A DNA stretch of 64,000 bases, from the NCBI RefSeq assembly GCF_023507705.1, contig NZ_JALBGD010000001.1, positions 1 through 64,000 of the forward strand, given 5' to 3'. Source of the DNA: Stappia sp. WLB 29 (GTDB lineage: Bacteria; Pseudomonadota; Alphaproteobacteria; Rhizobiales; Stappiaceae). The notes under the pieces are model-generated. The model was given only the letters and a program-made list of their open reading frames with translations, was not told the DNA's origin and ran no database searches. The position numbers were made by a program, and so were the translations under genes. Each line of letters begins with the position of its first letter. The first letter of the stretch is position 1. Below, piece after piece: positions 46,525-55,469 of this stretch.

Positions 46525-46932
46525 ATGAGCGGAGACACCCTGTCCGGACTGACGCGCAACCAGACCCTGGTCCTGTCGGCGCTGGAACGCGCCGGCGCGC
46601 CCTTGAGCGCCTACACCATCCTCGACCAGCTGCGCGAGGAGGGCTTCCGCGCCCCGCCGCAGGTCTACCGCGCGCTCGACAAGCTGGTGGAAATGGGCGC
46701 GGTGCACCGGCTGGAAAGCATCAACGCCTTCGTCGCCTGCCGCCATCCCGATTGCGAGGGGCACGAGACCGCCGCCTTCGCCATCTGCGAGACCTGCGGA
46801 CAGGTGCGCGAACTCAACGACGCCCATCTCGCGCACCACCTGCGCGACCTTGCCGGCAAGGACGGGTTCGTCGTGCGCAAGTCGACGGTGGAACTGCGCG
46901 GCACTTGTGCCACCTGTCAGGCTGCTGCCTGA
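46525..46932 (+). CDS. zur: Zinc uptake regulator, Fur family
   Basis: This 135-aa Fur-family repressor binds zinc and represses znu genes and the COG0523 gene. It has an N-terminal winged helix, and two CxxC pairs (CETC near 92, CATC near 131) that hold structural zinc. A preceding HPDC...H segment fits the regulatory site. Being the last gene of the operon it probably controls its own level through the Zur boxes at 44628-44665. Confidence 0.9.
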   Translation: MSGDTLSGLTRNQTLVLSALERAGAPLSAYTILDQLREEGFRAPPQVYRALDKLVEMGAVHRLESINAFVACRHPDCEGHETAAFAICETCGQVRELNDAHLAHHLRDLAGKDGFVVRKSTVELRGTCATCQAAA

Positions 46933-47010
46933 GGCAGGCAAAAAATCCCAGGCTGTTGCCTAAGACAGGCAAAAAATCTCAAGCGGCAGCCTGACAGGGC
47001 GACAAATTTC
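46918..47010. repeat. Tandem 31-base repeat at the 3' end of zur
   Basis: Two 31-base units (46918-46948 and 46949-46979) agree at 27 positions, and a third degenerate unit runs to 47010. The zur stop codon lies in the first copy and the hmuV stop in the third. Each unit has a short stem followed by AAAAAA. The A-run is on the wrong side for an intrinsic terminator of either gene. It may be a local duplication. Confidence 0.75.
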
Positions 47011-47830
47011 AGCGCACCGCCGCGGCCGGTCCCGCCGCCTGCGGCAGGATGAAGGGAACCTCGCCCGCCGGCACCGCCGACACCCGCAACGGGTGGTCGA
47101 ACGCCTCCGACACCAGCCGGTCGGTGATCACTTGCTTCGGCGTTCCCTGCGACAGCAGCCGGCCGGTCTTCATCACCAGGATATGGTCGGCATAGAGCGC
47201 CGTCAGGTTGAGGTCGTGCAGCACCGCGACCACGCCGCCGCCGGCCCGCGCATAGTCGGCGGCGACATCCATGATCAGGATCTGGTGGCGGATGTCGAGG
47301 CTGGAGATCGGCTCGTCGAGGAACAGCCAGCGCGGCACCCCGTCCGGGCAGGGCTCCCAGACCTGGCACAGCACCCGGGCGAGCTGCACCCGCTGCTGCT
47401 CGCCGCCCGACAGCGAGTGGTAGTCGCGCGCCGCAAATCCGTCGAGATCGACCCGCTCCAGCGCCTCGGCGATGCGCCGGTGCGGCGAGCCGGCGATCAG
47501 CGCGCCCCGGCGGATGCCGAGCCGCACCACTTCGGCGACCGTAAGCGGAAAGGTCAGGCTGGCATGCTGCGGCAGCACGGCGCGCAGGCCCGCCAGCGCT
47601 TCCGGCGGCAGGCCGCCGACCTCCGTACCGTTGAGCCGCACCCGCCCGCTATGGGGCAGCTCGCCGGTCACCGCCTTCAGCGTCGTGCTCTTGCCCGAGC
47701 CGTTGGGCCCGACGATCACCGTCACCTGGCCGGCCTTCGCGCTGAAGGAGACATCGCGGACGATGGGCGTGCCGCCCAGCGACACGTGCAGCGCCTCGAT
47801 CTCGAGAGTAGGGGTCGCAGGCGTGCTCAT
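47009..47830 (-). CDS. hmuV: Haem ABC transporter ATPase
   Basis: This 273-aa HmuV-type ATPase has Walker A GPNGSGKSTT (near 37), the signature LSGGEQQRVQLARVL (near 140; the two Gln residues are typical of HmuV), Walker B WLFLDEP and an H-loop VLHDLNLTA. It couples ATP hydrolysis to haem import with HmuTU. Its start overlaps the hmuU stop (ATGA). It is the final gene of hmuSTUV. Confidence 0.93.
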   Translation of the reverse strand: MSTPATPTLEIEALHVSLGGTPIVRDVSFSAKAGQVTVIVGPNGSGKSTTLKAVTGELPHSGRVRLNGTEVGGLPPEALAGLRAVLPQHASLTFPLTVAEVVRLGIRRGALIAGSPHRRIAEALERVDLDGFAARDYHSLSGGEQQRVQLARVLCQVWEPCPDGVPRWLFLDEPISSLDIRHQILIMDVAADYARAGGGVVAVLHDLNLTALYADHILVMKTGRLLSQGTPKQVITDRLVSEAFDHPLRVSAVPAGEVPFILPQAAGPAAAVR

Positions 47831-48942
47831 GAGGCGATCAGCCCTTTCCGTCGCAGCAGGATCCACAGGAAGAACGGCGCGCCGGCCAGCGCGGTGAGAA
47901 TGCCGATGGGCAGCTCCGCCGGGGCGACGATGGTGCGGCTCACCGTGTCGGCGAGGATCAGGAGGCTGCCGCCCAGCAGCGCGCAGGCCGGCAGCAGGAA
48001 GCGGTGGTCCGGGCCGATGGTCAGCCGCAGCAGATGCGGCACGACGATGCCGACGAAGCCGATGCCGCCGCTGACCGCGACCGAGGCGCCGGTCGCCGCC
48101 GCCACCGCGACGATGGCGATCCGCTTCAGCCGCTGCACGCGGATGCCCAGGTGCCCGGCCGCCGCCTCGCCCAGCACCAGGGCGTTGAGCCCGCTTGCCA
48201 GGAACGGCACGCCGACCAGCACGATCGCGATGATCGGCCCGGCCGCCAGGATCTTTTCCCAGTTGGCGCCGGCCAGCGAGCCGAGCCCCCAGAAGTTGAG
48301 ATCGCGCAGCTGCTGGTCGTCGGCGACGAAGACCAGCAGGCCCGTTGCAGCCCCCGCCAGCGCCGCCAGCGCGATGCCGGCCAGCAGCATCGTCGCGATG
48401 GAGGTCATGCCGCCGCGCGTGCCGATCCGGTAGAGCGCGAAGGTGGTGACGAGACCGCCGAGAAAGGCCGCCAGCGGCAGGGCGTAGATGCCGAGCACGG
48501 CGACCACCGGCGACAGCGCCGTGGTGCCGAGCACGATCATCGAGGCAGCGCCCAGCCCTGCGCCCGCCGACACGCCGACGATGCCGGGATCGGCGAGCGG
48601 ATTGCGGAACAGGCCCTGCATCACCGCACCCGAAACCGCCAGCGCCGCGCCGATCAGCGCGCCGAGCAGGACGCGCGGCAGCCGCACATCCATCAGCACG
48701 ATCCGGTCGCGCAGCTCCGACGGGCTGGCCGCCTCGCCCTGGCCGAAGAGCCCGTCGACGACGGCCGACAGGCTGATCTGCAGCGCGCCGGTGGTCAGCG
48801 AGAACAGCATCACCGCAACAAGCAGCACGGCGAGGCCGGCGATCACCAGCCGCGCCAGCGGCTCGCGGTCGCCGAGGCGCGCCCGGGCGACCACGCGCTC
48901 GGGCAGCAGCCGTTCGGACAGGGACGAGGAGGTCAGGCTCAC
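47827..48942 (-). CDS. hmuU: Haem ABC transporter permease
   Basis: This 371-aa FecCD-family permease has about ten transmembrane helices, with LRLPRVLLGALIGAALAVSG-type sequence near residue 95 and GFVGIVVPHLLRL near 290. I chose GTG 48942 because GGGAGG lies 7 nt upstream; another GTG two codons earlier is too close to it. An N-terminal cytoplasmic stretch of ~40 residues precedes TM1. It lies 13 bases after hmuT. Confidence 0.9.
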   Translation of the reverse strand: MSLTSSSLSERLLPERVVARARLGDREPLARLVIAGLAVLLVAVMLFSLTTGALQISLSAVVDGLFGQGEAASPSELRDRIVLMDVRLPRVLLGALIGAALAVSGAVMQGLFRNPLADPGIVGVSAGAGLGAASMIVLGTTALSPVVAVLGIYALPLAAFLGGLVTTFALYRIGTRGGMTSIATMLLAGIALAALAGAATGLLVFVADDQQLRDLNFWGLGSLAGANWEKILAAGPIIAIVLVGVPFLASGLNALVLGEAAAGHLGIRVQRLKRIAIVAVAAATGASVAVSGGIGFVGIVVPHLLRLTIGPDHRFLLPACALLGGSLLILADTVSRTIVAPAELPIGILTALAGAPFFLWILLRRKGLIAS

Positions 48943-48955
48943 GGGCACGCCTCCC

Positions 48956-49852
48956 TCAAAGGCCCATATCGGCGAGCGCTGCCGACAGGTCGCGCACGGC
49001 AGCGCCGGTGCGCGGGCCGAAGCCGATCAGGTAGAGGCCGTCCATCTGGATCAGCCGCTTGTTCTGGCCGGCCGGCGTCTGCGCCAGCGAGGCATTGGCG
49101 AACACCTGGTCGGCGGAGGCGGTATGGCCTTCGCCGCGGCTGATCATCAGGATCGCGTCGGGAGCTGCGGCGATCAGCGCCTCGTCGTTGATCTGCTTGT
49201 AGCCCTCGAACACGCCCATGGCGTTGGTCGCACCGGCCATCTCGATGATGCCGTTGGCGGCCGTTCCCGTGCCGGAGGCGAGGATCCGCCCGCCGTTCAT
49301 CGACAGGATGAAGAGCACGCGCGCATCGCGGCCGCGCGCCTTCGCTTCAGTGACGGCGGCATCGAGTTCCGCAGCCACCTGCTCGGACAGCTTGGCGGCC
49401 TTGTCGCCCGCGCCGATCGCGTTGCCGACCGTCTCGATCTTGCCGAGGATGCCGGCGCGGTCATAGGTCTCGGGAACGGCGACATAGGGCACGCCGGCCT
49501 CGCGCAGCACGGCGAGCGCTTCCGGCGGGCCGCTGCCCTCCAGCATCAGGATGGCGTCGGGCTTCACCGACAAGACGCCCTCGGGCGAGAGCGCGCGCAT
49601 ATAGCCGACATCGGGCAGCTCGGTTGCGGCCTGCGGGAAGCCGCTGGTGGAATCGCGCGCCACCAGCCGGCCTTCCTCGCCGAGCGCATAGACGATCTCG
49701 GTTACCGAGCCGCCGATGGAAACGATGCGCTGCGCGCCGGAGATGTCGGCGGCCTCCTCGGCAAAGGCCGGTGTGGCGGGCAGGGTGAGCGCTGCGGCCA
49801 GCGCGATGCGGCGAAGCGTGCGGCCGAACGGCCGGGGGGAAAGAAGGGTCAT
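48956..49852 (-). CDS. hmuT: Haem periplasmic binding protein
   Basis: This 298-aa class III binding protein receives haem in the periplasm and passes it to HmuUV. It has a signal peptide of ~27 residues (FGRTLRRIALAAALTLPATPAFA) and the HmuT opening RIVSIGGSVTEIVYALG. The Tyr ligand expected for haem in HmuT proteins may be in VPETYDRAG (near 165), judged by position only. It follows hmuS by 23 bases. Confidence 0.9.
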   Translation of the reverse strand: MTLLSPRPFGRTLRRIALAAALTLPATPAFAEEAADISGAQRIVSIGGSVTEIVYALGEEGRLVARDSTSGFPQAATELPDVGYMRALSPEGVLSVKPDAILMLEGSGPPEALAVLREAGVPYVAVPETYDRAGILGKIETVGNAIGAGDKAAKLSEQVAAELDAAVTEAKARGRDARVLFILSMNGGRILASGTGTAANGIIEMAGATNAMGVFEGYKQINDEALIAAAPDAILMISRGEGHTASADQVFANASLAQTPAGQNKRLIQMDGLYLIGFGPRTGAAVRDLSAALADMGL

Positions 49853-49875
49853 GGTCCGTCCAGACTTGTGTTGGG

Positions 49876-50937
49876 TCACTCGGCGGCGACGGTCGCAGGG
49901 CGTGCCAGCCCCTCGACCAGCTCGCGCCAGTCGGTGCGCTCGACCTTGCCTTCCTTGCGCACGCCGAAGAACTGGATGATCAGCGTGCCGTCGGCGTCGT
50001 AGGCCTCGACGGAGGTCACGTGGCCGTCGCTGGTCGGCTTGCGCACGGCCCAGGCTTCGGCGATGTGGTCGGTGCGCAGGTGCAGGTGGAAACCGGGGTC
50101 CATCACGTTGATCCAGGGGCCCATCGGCGCGATCTTGGCGATGGGTCCGGAATGGATCTGGATGCAGCCGCGATTGCCGACGAAGCACATGATCGGCTGG
50201 CCGCTGTCGGCCGCCGCCTGCATCATCGCCGGCACCGCGCCCTCGGCCAGCGGCCAGGCATAATCGTCCCCGGCAAGGGTGAGCGCATTCAGCCGGTGCA
50301 GGTCGAGATCGCGCAGCATGCCGTGGAACTGGTGCGTGTCGGTCAGCGCCTGCCAGCGCTCGCGCAGCGCGTCCTGCTTGTCGCGCTCCAGCGCGGGACG
50401 GGCGGAGATCTCGGCCGGCGTCACCTCGGTGAGCAGGCCCGGCTCCTGGTCGTCGGCGAGCAGGCTCTCCACCAGCGTGGTCCAGGCGGCCATGTCCGTG
50501 CCCGGGCGCGTATGCACCTTGTGCACCGCATCGCCGTGCGCGTCGAAGAACTGCAGGCTGTGGCGCTCGACGCCGTCCTCGCCGGTCTTGGCGACGGCGA
50601 AACCGTGCACCCAGGCGGTCGGGAACATGCGCGTGTCGATGTCCGCGCCCAGCATCATCGCCGCGCGCTTGCCGGGCACGAAGCGGTCGTAGACGCCGAT
50701 CTTCTCGTGCACCGCGCTTTCGTTACGGGTCAGCGCCATGACCTCGCCGACGCCGCCCAGAGCCTTGAAGATCTCCTCGAAGCGGATCTCGATGCGGCTG
50801 ACGCCGAGCCCGCAGAAGGCGGAGACGAATTCCGCCTCGCTCAGCTCCAGCATGCGGGCGAGGTCGCGCTCGCGCATCTTGGGGTTCTCGGCGCGCATGC
50901 GGCGGACGTGTTCGTAATCGGTAGTTTCGCGAGTCAT
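49876..50937 (-). CDS. hmuS: Cytoplasmic haem-binding/degrading protein
   Basis: This 353-aa HemS/HmuS protein has two structural repeats, as in its homologues. The proximal His region TDTHQFHGML near residue 195 is present. It accepts imported haem in the cytoplasm and either stores or degrades it, releasing iron. It is the first gene of the hmuSTUV operon, divergent from the receptor gene, with the iron operators between. The ATG at 50937 is preceded by AAGGTGA. Confidence 0.92.
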   Translation of the reverse strand: MTRETTDYEHVRRMRAENPKMRERDLARMLELSEAEFVSAFCGLGVSRIEIRFEEIFKALGGVGEVMALTRNESAVHEKIGVYDRFVPGKRAAMMLGADIDTRMFPTAWVHGFAVAKTGEDGVERHSLQFFDAHGDAVHKVHTRPGTDMAAWTTLVESLLADDQEPGLLTEVTPAEISARPALERDKQDALRERWQALTDTHQFHGMLRDLDLHRLNALTLAGDDYAWPLAEGAVPAMMQAAADSGQPIMCFVGNRGCIQIHSGPIAKIAPMGPWINVMDPGFHLHLRTDHIAEAWAVRKPTSDGHVTSVEAYDADGTLIIQFFGVRKEGKVERTDWRELVEGLARPATVAAE

Positions 50938-51150
50938 GGGGTCACCTTGTTGCAAGCGGCCGTGCCGCGATCCGCGTCTGGCGGGCTCGCGTCCATGCGG
51001 GCCGGTCGGGTTCGACCTGGGCTTGCACCTTTCCAGGGAAGGCGGTGTCCGGCGCGGCTCATGCGCGCCACCGCTATTTTCCGGCGGAAAGGCTGTGCTG
51101 GCTAAGGTGCCGAACGGGTTGCCTGTGATCGGAATGCCGATCTCATACTT

Positions 51151-51165
51151 GACTCAATTACTCAT
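51151..51165. promoter_or_regulatory. IRO box 1 (RirA-type iron operator)
   Basis: TGACTCAATTACTCA fits TGA-N9-TCA exactly, the iron-responsive operator bound by RirA in Rhizobiales. It lies 108 bases ahead of the receptor start. Confidence 0.75.
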
Positions 51166-51187
51166 GTTTTGTAACGACATCAATACC

Positions 51188-51202
51188 TGAGCAAGTTTCT
51201 CA
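51188..51202. promoter_or_regulatory. IRO box 2 (RirA-type iron operator)
   Basis: TGAGCAAGTTTCTCA again fits TGA-N9-TCA, 37 bases from box 1. Paired boxes suggest tight repression under iron sufficiency. Confidence 0.75.
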
Positions 51203-51272
51203 AGTTTTATCAACATTCGACGAGCAAGCAAGCGCATGCCAGCGAGCGATCGAGCACGATTGGAGTTGTCAA

Positions 51273-53393
51273 ATGGGGCTGGCAGGCTCGTACAGGACTG
51301 AAATGACGGCGGCGGGCAGGGTCGCTGTCTTGATGAGTGGCGTCGCGCTTTGCGCGCTGAGCGGCGTTTCGGGCGCCTTGGCGCAGGACGCGGCGGCCGA
51401 GGGCGATCCCGGCCGCGCGACCATGCTGCAGCGCATCGTCGTCGGCGCGGGCGCCGAGAAGGTAGCGATCGACACGCCGCAGGCGGTGACCGTTCTCGAC
51501 CAGGAGGACATCGACGCCGAGCAGGCGATGACCATCGGCGAGCTGTTCCGTCAGGTGCCGGGCGTCACCATCGTCGGCAGCGACCGCATCGGCGGCCAGT
51601 CCTTCAACATCCGCGGCATCGGCGATCTCGGCTCGTCGGACGAATCGAAGATCATCGTCGCGGTCGACGGCGCGGTGAAGTTCTATGAGCAGTACCGCAT
51701 GGGCTCGTTCTTCTCCGATCCCGAGCTCTACAAGCAGGTCGAGGTCCTGCGCGGGCCGGCCTCGTCCACCCTCTACGGGTCGGGCGCCATCGGCGGCGTG
51801 ATCAACTTCACCACCAAGGATCCGGAAGACTTCATCAAGCCGGGCGACACCGCGGCCGTGCGTCTCAAGACGATGTACGATTCCAACAAGAACGGCGCCA
51901 TGGCGTCGGTCACCGCGGCCTACGCCTTCTCCGACCAGACCTCGATGCTGCTCAACGGCAACTTCCGCCGCTCCGGCGAATACGAGAACGGCCTCGGCCA
52001 GCCGGTCGTCGGCTCCGACTTCGAGTCCTTCTCCGGCCTTGCCAAGATCGTCCACCGCTTCGGCGACAACAACGAGCAGTCGGTCCGCCTGTCCTACGAG
52101 CGCTGGCAGAGCGATGCGGACGACACGGCCTACTCGCAGACCGGCACGCTGCCCTTCGGCACCATCGACCGCGAGATCACCGACCAGACCGTCGTCTTCG
52201 CCTACGAGAACCCGGCCAGCGACAATCCCTGGCTCGATCTCAAGCTGAACCTGTCCTTCTCGGACACCCAGGTGAACCAGAGCAACGCCTCGGCACCGAT
52301 TCCCTCGCCGCTGTTCTTCGACAGCGAGTACGCCTACCGCACCTGGTCGGGCCGGCTGCAGAACACCTTCGACTACGAAGGCGACGCCATCCGCAACTAC
52401 TTCACCTTCGGCACCCAGCTCAGCTACCAGGAGCGTGTGGCCGACACCGTGTTCGGCGCGGTCTCGTTTCATCCCGAGGGTACGGACACCAAGTTCGGCT
52501 TCTTCGCGCAGAACGAGTTGATCTGGAACGACCGGCTGACCCTCATCCCGGGCGTGCGCGTCGATTTCGTCGACCTCGATCCGTCCGGCAGCGTCATCGG
52601 CGGCAACCAGCGGCACGAGACGGCGTTCTCGCCCAAGCTTGCGGTGATGTACAAGCTGAACGACACGTTCTCGCTGTTCGGCTCGCTCGCCCATACCGAG
52701 CGTGTGCCGACGCTGGACGAGCTCTACTCGACCAACCCGGGCGATGGCAGCTATCCGGGCGGGCGGACCGTCAGCCCGAACCTGACCAAGGAGAGCTCGA
52801 ACGCCTTCGAGGTCGGCTTCACCATGCAGGCCTTCGACCTGTTCACCTCCGGCGACGGCCTGCAGGTCAAGACCACCGGTTTCTACAACGACCTGAAGGA
52901 CATGATCGCCCCGAACCCGGCGCGCGGTCTGCCGACCCCGGTCTCGTACTACGTCAACATCAACGCCGCCGAGATCATGGGCGTCGAGGTGGAAGCGGCC
53001 TACGATTCGGAGTTCTTCTTCGGCAGCCTGGCCTTCAGCCACATCCACGGCGAGGACAAGGCGACCGGCGCCACGCTGAACACCATCCCGGCCGACACGC
53101 TGGCCGTGACGCTCGGCGGCCGCCTGCCGGACTACGACCTGTCCTTCGGCTGGCGCGGCCTCTTTGCCGGCTCCATCGGCACCGGCGCCACCGCGCGTGC
53201 GGGCGGGTTCGGCGGCTATTCGGTGCATGACCTGTTCGCCGACTGGAAGCCGGACGAGGGCATGATGGCCGGCTTCGAGGTCCGCGGTGCGGTGGAAAAC
53301 CTCTTCGACAAGCAGTATCGCAACAACCTGGCCGGAGACGACGGCAAGGGGCGCACGTTCAAGTTGACTCTGGCCAAGACCCTCGGATGGTAG
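51273..53393 (+). CDS. hmuR: TonB-dependent haem receptor
   Basis: This 706-aa outer-membrane receptor has a signal peptide (core LMSGVALCALSGVSGALAQ, near residue 36), an N-terminal plug with a TonB-box-like segment (QRIVVGAG), plug motifs EVLRGPASSTLYGSGAIGGVIN, and a 22-strand barrel ending in Trp. The block VPTLDELYSTNP...SPNL resembles the FRAP/NPNL region of haem receptors, with SPNL for NPNL. The divergent hmuSTUV and the exbBD-tonB genes downstream support haem as ligand. ATG 51273 has TGGAG upstream; an alternative ATG ten codons later is possible. Confidence 0.88.
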   Translation: MGLAGSYRTEMTAAGRVAVLMSGVALCALSGVSGALAQDAAAEGDPGRATMLQRIVVGAGAEKVAIDTPQAVTVLDQEDIDAEQAMTIGELFRQVPGVTIVGSDRIGGQSFNIRGIGDLGSSDESKIIVAVDGAVKFYEQYRMGSFFSDPELYKQVEVLRGPASSTLYGSGAIGGVINFTTKDPEDFIKPGDTAAVRLKTMYDSNKNGAMASVTAAYAFSDQTSMLLNGNFRRSGEYENGLGQPVVGSDFESFSGLAKIVHRFGDNNEQSVRLSYERWQSDADDTAYSQTGTLPFGTIDREITDQTVVFAYENPASDNPWLDLKLNLSFSDTQVNQSNASAPIPSPLFFDSEYAYRTWSGRLQNTFDYEGDAIRNYFTFGTQLSYQERVADTVFGAVSFHPEGTDTKFGFFAQNELIWNDRLTLIPGVRVDFVDLDPSGSVIGGNQRHETAFSPKLAVMYKLNDTFSLFGSLAHTERVPTLDELYSTNPGDGSYPGGRTVSPNLTKESSNAFEVGFTMQAFDLFTSGDGLQVKTTGFYNDLKDMIAPNPARGLPTPVSYYVNINAAEIMGVEVEAAYDSEFFFGSLAFSHIHGEDKATGATLNTIPADTLAVTLGGRLPDYDLSFGWRGLFAGSIGTGATARAGGFGGYSVHDLFADWKPDEGMMAGFEVRGAVENLFDKQYRNNLAGDDGKGRTFKLTLAKTLGW

Positions 53394-53411
53394 GCCGACA
53401 GGGAGAGACGA

Positions 53412-53867
53412 ATGGGACGCAGGCTTGAAATCGTGGCCGCGGCGGCTTTGACCGCCGCGGCCCTGTGGGCCGGCCAGGCACGGGCCGCAGAGGACGCCTC
53501 GCAGGACGGGGCGTCCTCGTCCGGTCTTCACATCGAGCTGAACCGGGTCGCGGACAATGGCGGAGGCGGGTGCCGCCTGACCTTCGTGGTGCGCAATGCG
53601 ACCGGGGGCGAGGTGCCGCAGCCGCGATTCGAGTTCGTGCTGTTCGACAGCGACGGCCTGGTCGACCGGCTCACCACCTTCGACTTCGGCGCGCTTGCGC
53701 CGGAAAAGACCTCGGTGCGCCAGTTCGATCTTGCCGGCGTTGCCTGCGGCAAGCTCGGCCGCATCCTCGTCAACGGGCCGGCCCAGTGCGGCGAGGGCGG
53801 TGCCGCCGCCCATTGCCGGGCGCAGCTGTCGCTCGCCAGCCGGGCCGACATTCCCCTCGGCCGCTAG
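53412..53867 (+). CDS. Small periplasmic protein of unknown function in the haem/TonB operon
   Basis: This 151-aa protein has a clear signal peptide (LEIVAAAALTAAALWAGQARA, core only) and a mature domain of ~125 residues rich in beta-type sequence, with four Cys residues that could form two disulphides. It lies 18 bases after the receptor gene and 60 before exbB, so it should be expressed with haem uptake. I do not recognise the family. A TonB-complex accessory or haem-handling role is only suggested by position. Confidence 0.75.
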   Translation: MGRRLEIVAAAALTAAALWAGQARAAEDASQDGASSSGLHIELNRVADNGGGGCRLTFVVRNATGGEVPQPRFEFVLFDSDGLVDRLTTFDFGALAPEKTSVRQFDLAGVACGKLGRILVNGPAQCGEGGAAAHCRAQLSLASRADIPLGR

Positions 53868-53927
53868 GCTGAAATCACACAAGGGCCGAACGGCCCCGGA
53901 ACTTCATGAGCTGTTAGGAACGCACCC

Positions 53928-54635
53928 ATGTCTTTCGCCGACATTCTCGCCTCGATCTCGGGCTTCCTGGAGCTCGGCGGCCCCGTCGTCGCCGTGCTCG
54001 CCGGCCTGTCCGTGATCGCCCTGACGGTGGTGATCCTCAAGCTCGCGCAGTTCTGGACGCAGCGGGTCGGCCGCCCCGGCCGGGCCGAGACCGCCGTGCG
54101 CCTGTGGGGCCATGGCCGCCGCCGCGAGGCCTGGCAGGCGCTCGGCGACATCCGCAGCGCCTCGGAGGAGGCCGTGGCCATCGCCATGCAGTCGGGCGAG
54201 GGCGGCTACGCCGTCGACAAGGCCCTGGTCGAGGAAGACATCGCCCGCGCCGCAACCCGCCGCCTGCACCGCTACAACGCCGGCATGAAGGCGCTCGACG
54301 CCATCGCCCAGATCGCGCCGCTGCTCGGCCTGTTCGGCACCGTGCTCGGCATGATCGAGGCCTTCCAGAACCTGCAGTCGGCCGGCAATGCCGTCGACCC
54401 GTCGCTGCTCGCCGGCGGCATCTGGGTGGCGCTGCTGACCACCGCCGTCGGCCTTGCCGTCGCCATGCCGGTCTCGCTCGTCGTCACCTATCTGGAAGGC
54501 CGGATCGAGAACGAGAAGGTCGCCGTCGAGACGCTTGCCTCCGCCGTGCTGCTTGAGCAGGCGCGCGGCGGTGCCCGTGCGGCGTTCGAGGAGGTCGAGG
54601 CGGGGGGCTACGAGCAGGTGGCCAATGCGCATTGA
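53928..54635 (+). CDS. exbB: TonB-system proton channel subunit ExbB
   Basis: This 235-aa MotA/TolQ/ExbB protein has three transmembrane helices. The conserved channel region LLGLFGTVLGMIEAF and the third-helix segment LLTTAVGLAVAMPVSLV are present. With ExbD it forms the proton-driven motor for TonB. Two ExbD genes and tonB follow with overlaps, forming a dedicated energising unit for the receptor. Confidence 0.92.
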   Translation: MSFADILASISGFLELGGPVVAVLAGLSVIALTVVILKLAQFWTQRVGRPGRAETAVRLWGHGRRREAWQALGDIRSASEEAVAIAMQSGEGGYAVDKALVEEDIARAATRRLHRYNAGMKALDAIAQIAPLLGLFGTVLGMIEAFQNLQSAGNAVDPSLLAGGIWVALLTTAVGLAVAMPVSLVVTYLEGRIENEKVAVETLASAVLLEQARGGARAAFEEVEAGGYEQVANAH

Positions 54636-55014
54636 CTTCGCCAGTCCGCGAAGGCGCCGCCTGTCGCTGACATCGCTGATCGACGTGATCTTCCTCTTGC
54701 TGCTGTTCTTCATGCTGTCCTCGACCTTCACGCGCTTCGCGCAGGTCGATCTGGCGGCTCCCGGCGGCGGCACGGGCGGGGCCGTCACCCGGCCGGACAT
54801 CTTCGCCACCGTCGATGCGAACGGCCTCACCGTGAACGGCACCCTCATTGATCCGCAAGCGCCGGGCACCGCCGTTTCCTCGCTGGTCGAGGCCGGCGCC
54901 AAGACGGCGCTGCTCGTCCCGCGCGAGGGCGCCCGCGCCCAGGATCTGGTCAGCGCGCTCGAGCTGCTGCGCGGCGGCGGCGAGCTGAAAGTGATCGTCG
55001 CGAGGCCGAAATGA
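54625..55014 (+). CDS. exbD: ExbD (copy 1)
   Basis: This 129-aa protein has one N-terminal transmembrane helix with the essential Asp in LTSLIDVIFLLLLFF and a periplasmic domain. It overlaps the exbB 3' end by 11 bases. It is the proton-carrying partner in the ExbBD motor. Confidence 0.9.
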   Translation: MRIDFASPRRRRLSLTSLIDVIFLLLLFFMLSSTFTRFAQVDLAAPGGGTGGAVTRPDIFATVDANGLTVNGTLIDPQAPGTAVSSLVEAGAKTALLVPREGARAQDLVSALELLRGGGELKVIVARPK

Positions 55015-55469
55015 TCAAGGTTCGCCAGGCACCGCCCAAGCGTCAGGCGGAAAGCACCATCTCCTTGATCAACATCGTCTTCCTGATGCTGATCTTCTTC
55101 CTCATCGCCGGCCAGCTCGCGCCGCCGGTCGACCCGGACGTCACGCTTGCGGAGACGACTGAGGCGCCGCCGCTCGCCCCGCCGGACGCGCTCTTCGCCG
55201 ACAGCGAGGGGCGCCTGTCCCATCGCGGCCAGCCGGTCGAGATACCCGCCTATCTCGCGTCTCTCGGCGTGGATGGAGCCGACACGGCCGATGTCACGCC
55301 CGGCCCCGTTCCCGGCCCCGCATCTGGCGAAGACGCCGGCAATGCCGGGCCCGCCGTGCTGCTGGCCGTCGACCGCGATCTCGACGCGGCGCGCATGCTG
55401 GAGATCGCCGACCAGCTCTACCGGGCCGGCGCCGGCAAGGTATCGCTCGTAACCAGGGGAGCGGAGTGA
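55011..55469 (+). CDS. ExbD-like protein (copy 2, Asp replaced by Asn)
   Basis: This 152-aa protein overlaps copy 1 (ATGA). It has the ExbD layout of one N-terminal helix and a periplasmic domain, but the helix reads STISLINIVFLMLIFF, so the proton-carrying Asp of copy 1 (LIDVIF) is Asn here. It also has a Pro/Gly-rich insert near residues 95-110. It may pair with the active ExbD in a mixed dimer or adapt the motor to this TonB. Its stop overlaps the tonB start. Confidence 0.85.
   Translation: MIKVRQAPPKRQAESTISLINIVFLMLIFFLIAGQLAPPVDPDVTLAETTEAPPLAPPDALFADSEGRLSHRGQPVEIPAYLASLGVDGADTADVTPGPVPGPASGEDAGNAGPAVLLAVDRDLDAARMLEIADQLYRAGAGKVSLVTRGAE

Larger units (their letters stand above)
50938..51272. 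other. Divergent hmuS/hmuR promoter region
   Basis: This intergenic stretch has no gene. The right half (51140-51230) is AT-rich and contains two TGA-N9-TCA iron operators (listed separately). These could silence the receptor and hmuS promoters together. Confidence 0.6.

Noticed and set aside
46918-46979. Intrinsic terminator for zur or hmuV
   Set aside because: The A/T run lies on the wrong side of the stems for either direction; called as repeat instead.
51210-53882. An 890-codon minus-strand frame opposite the haem receptor
   Set aside because: It is the mirror of real codons in hmuR with no recognisable motif and no ribosome site.
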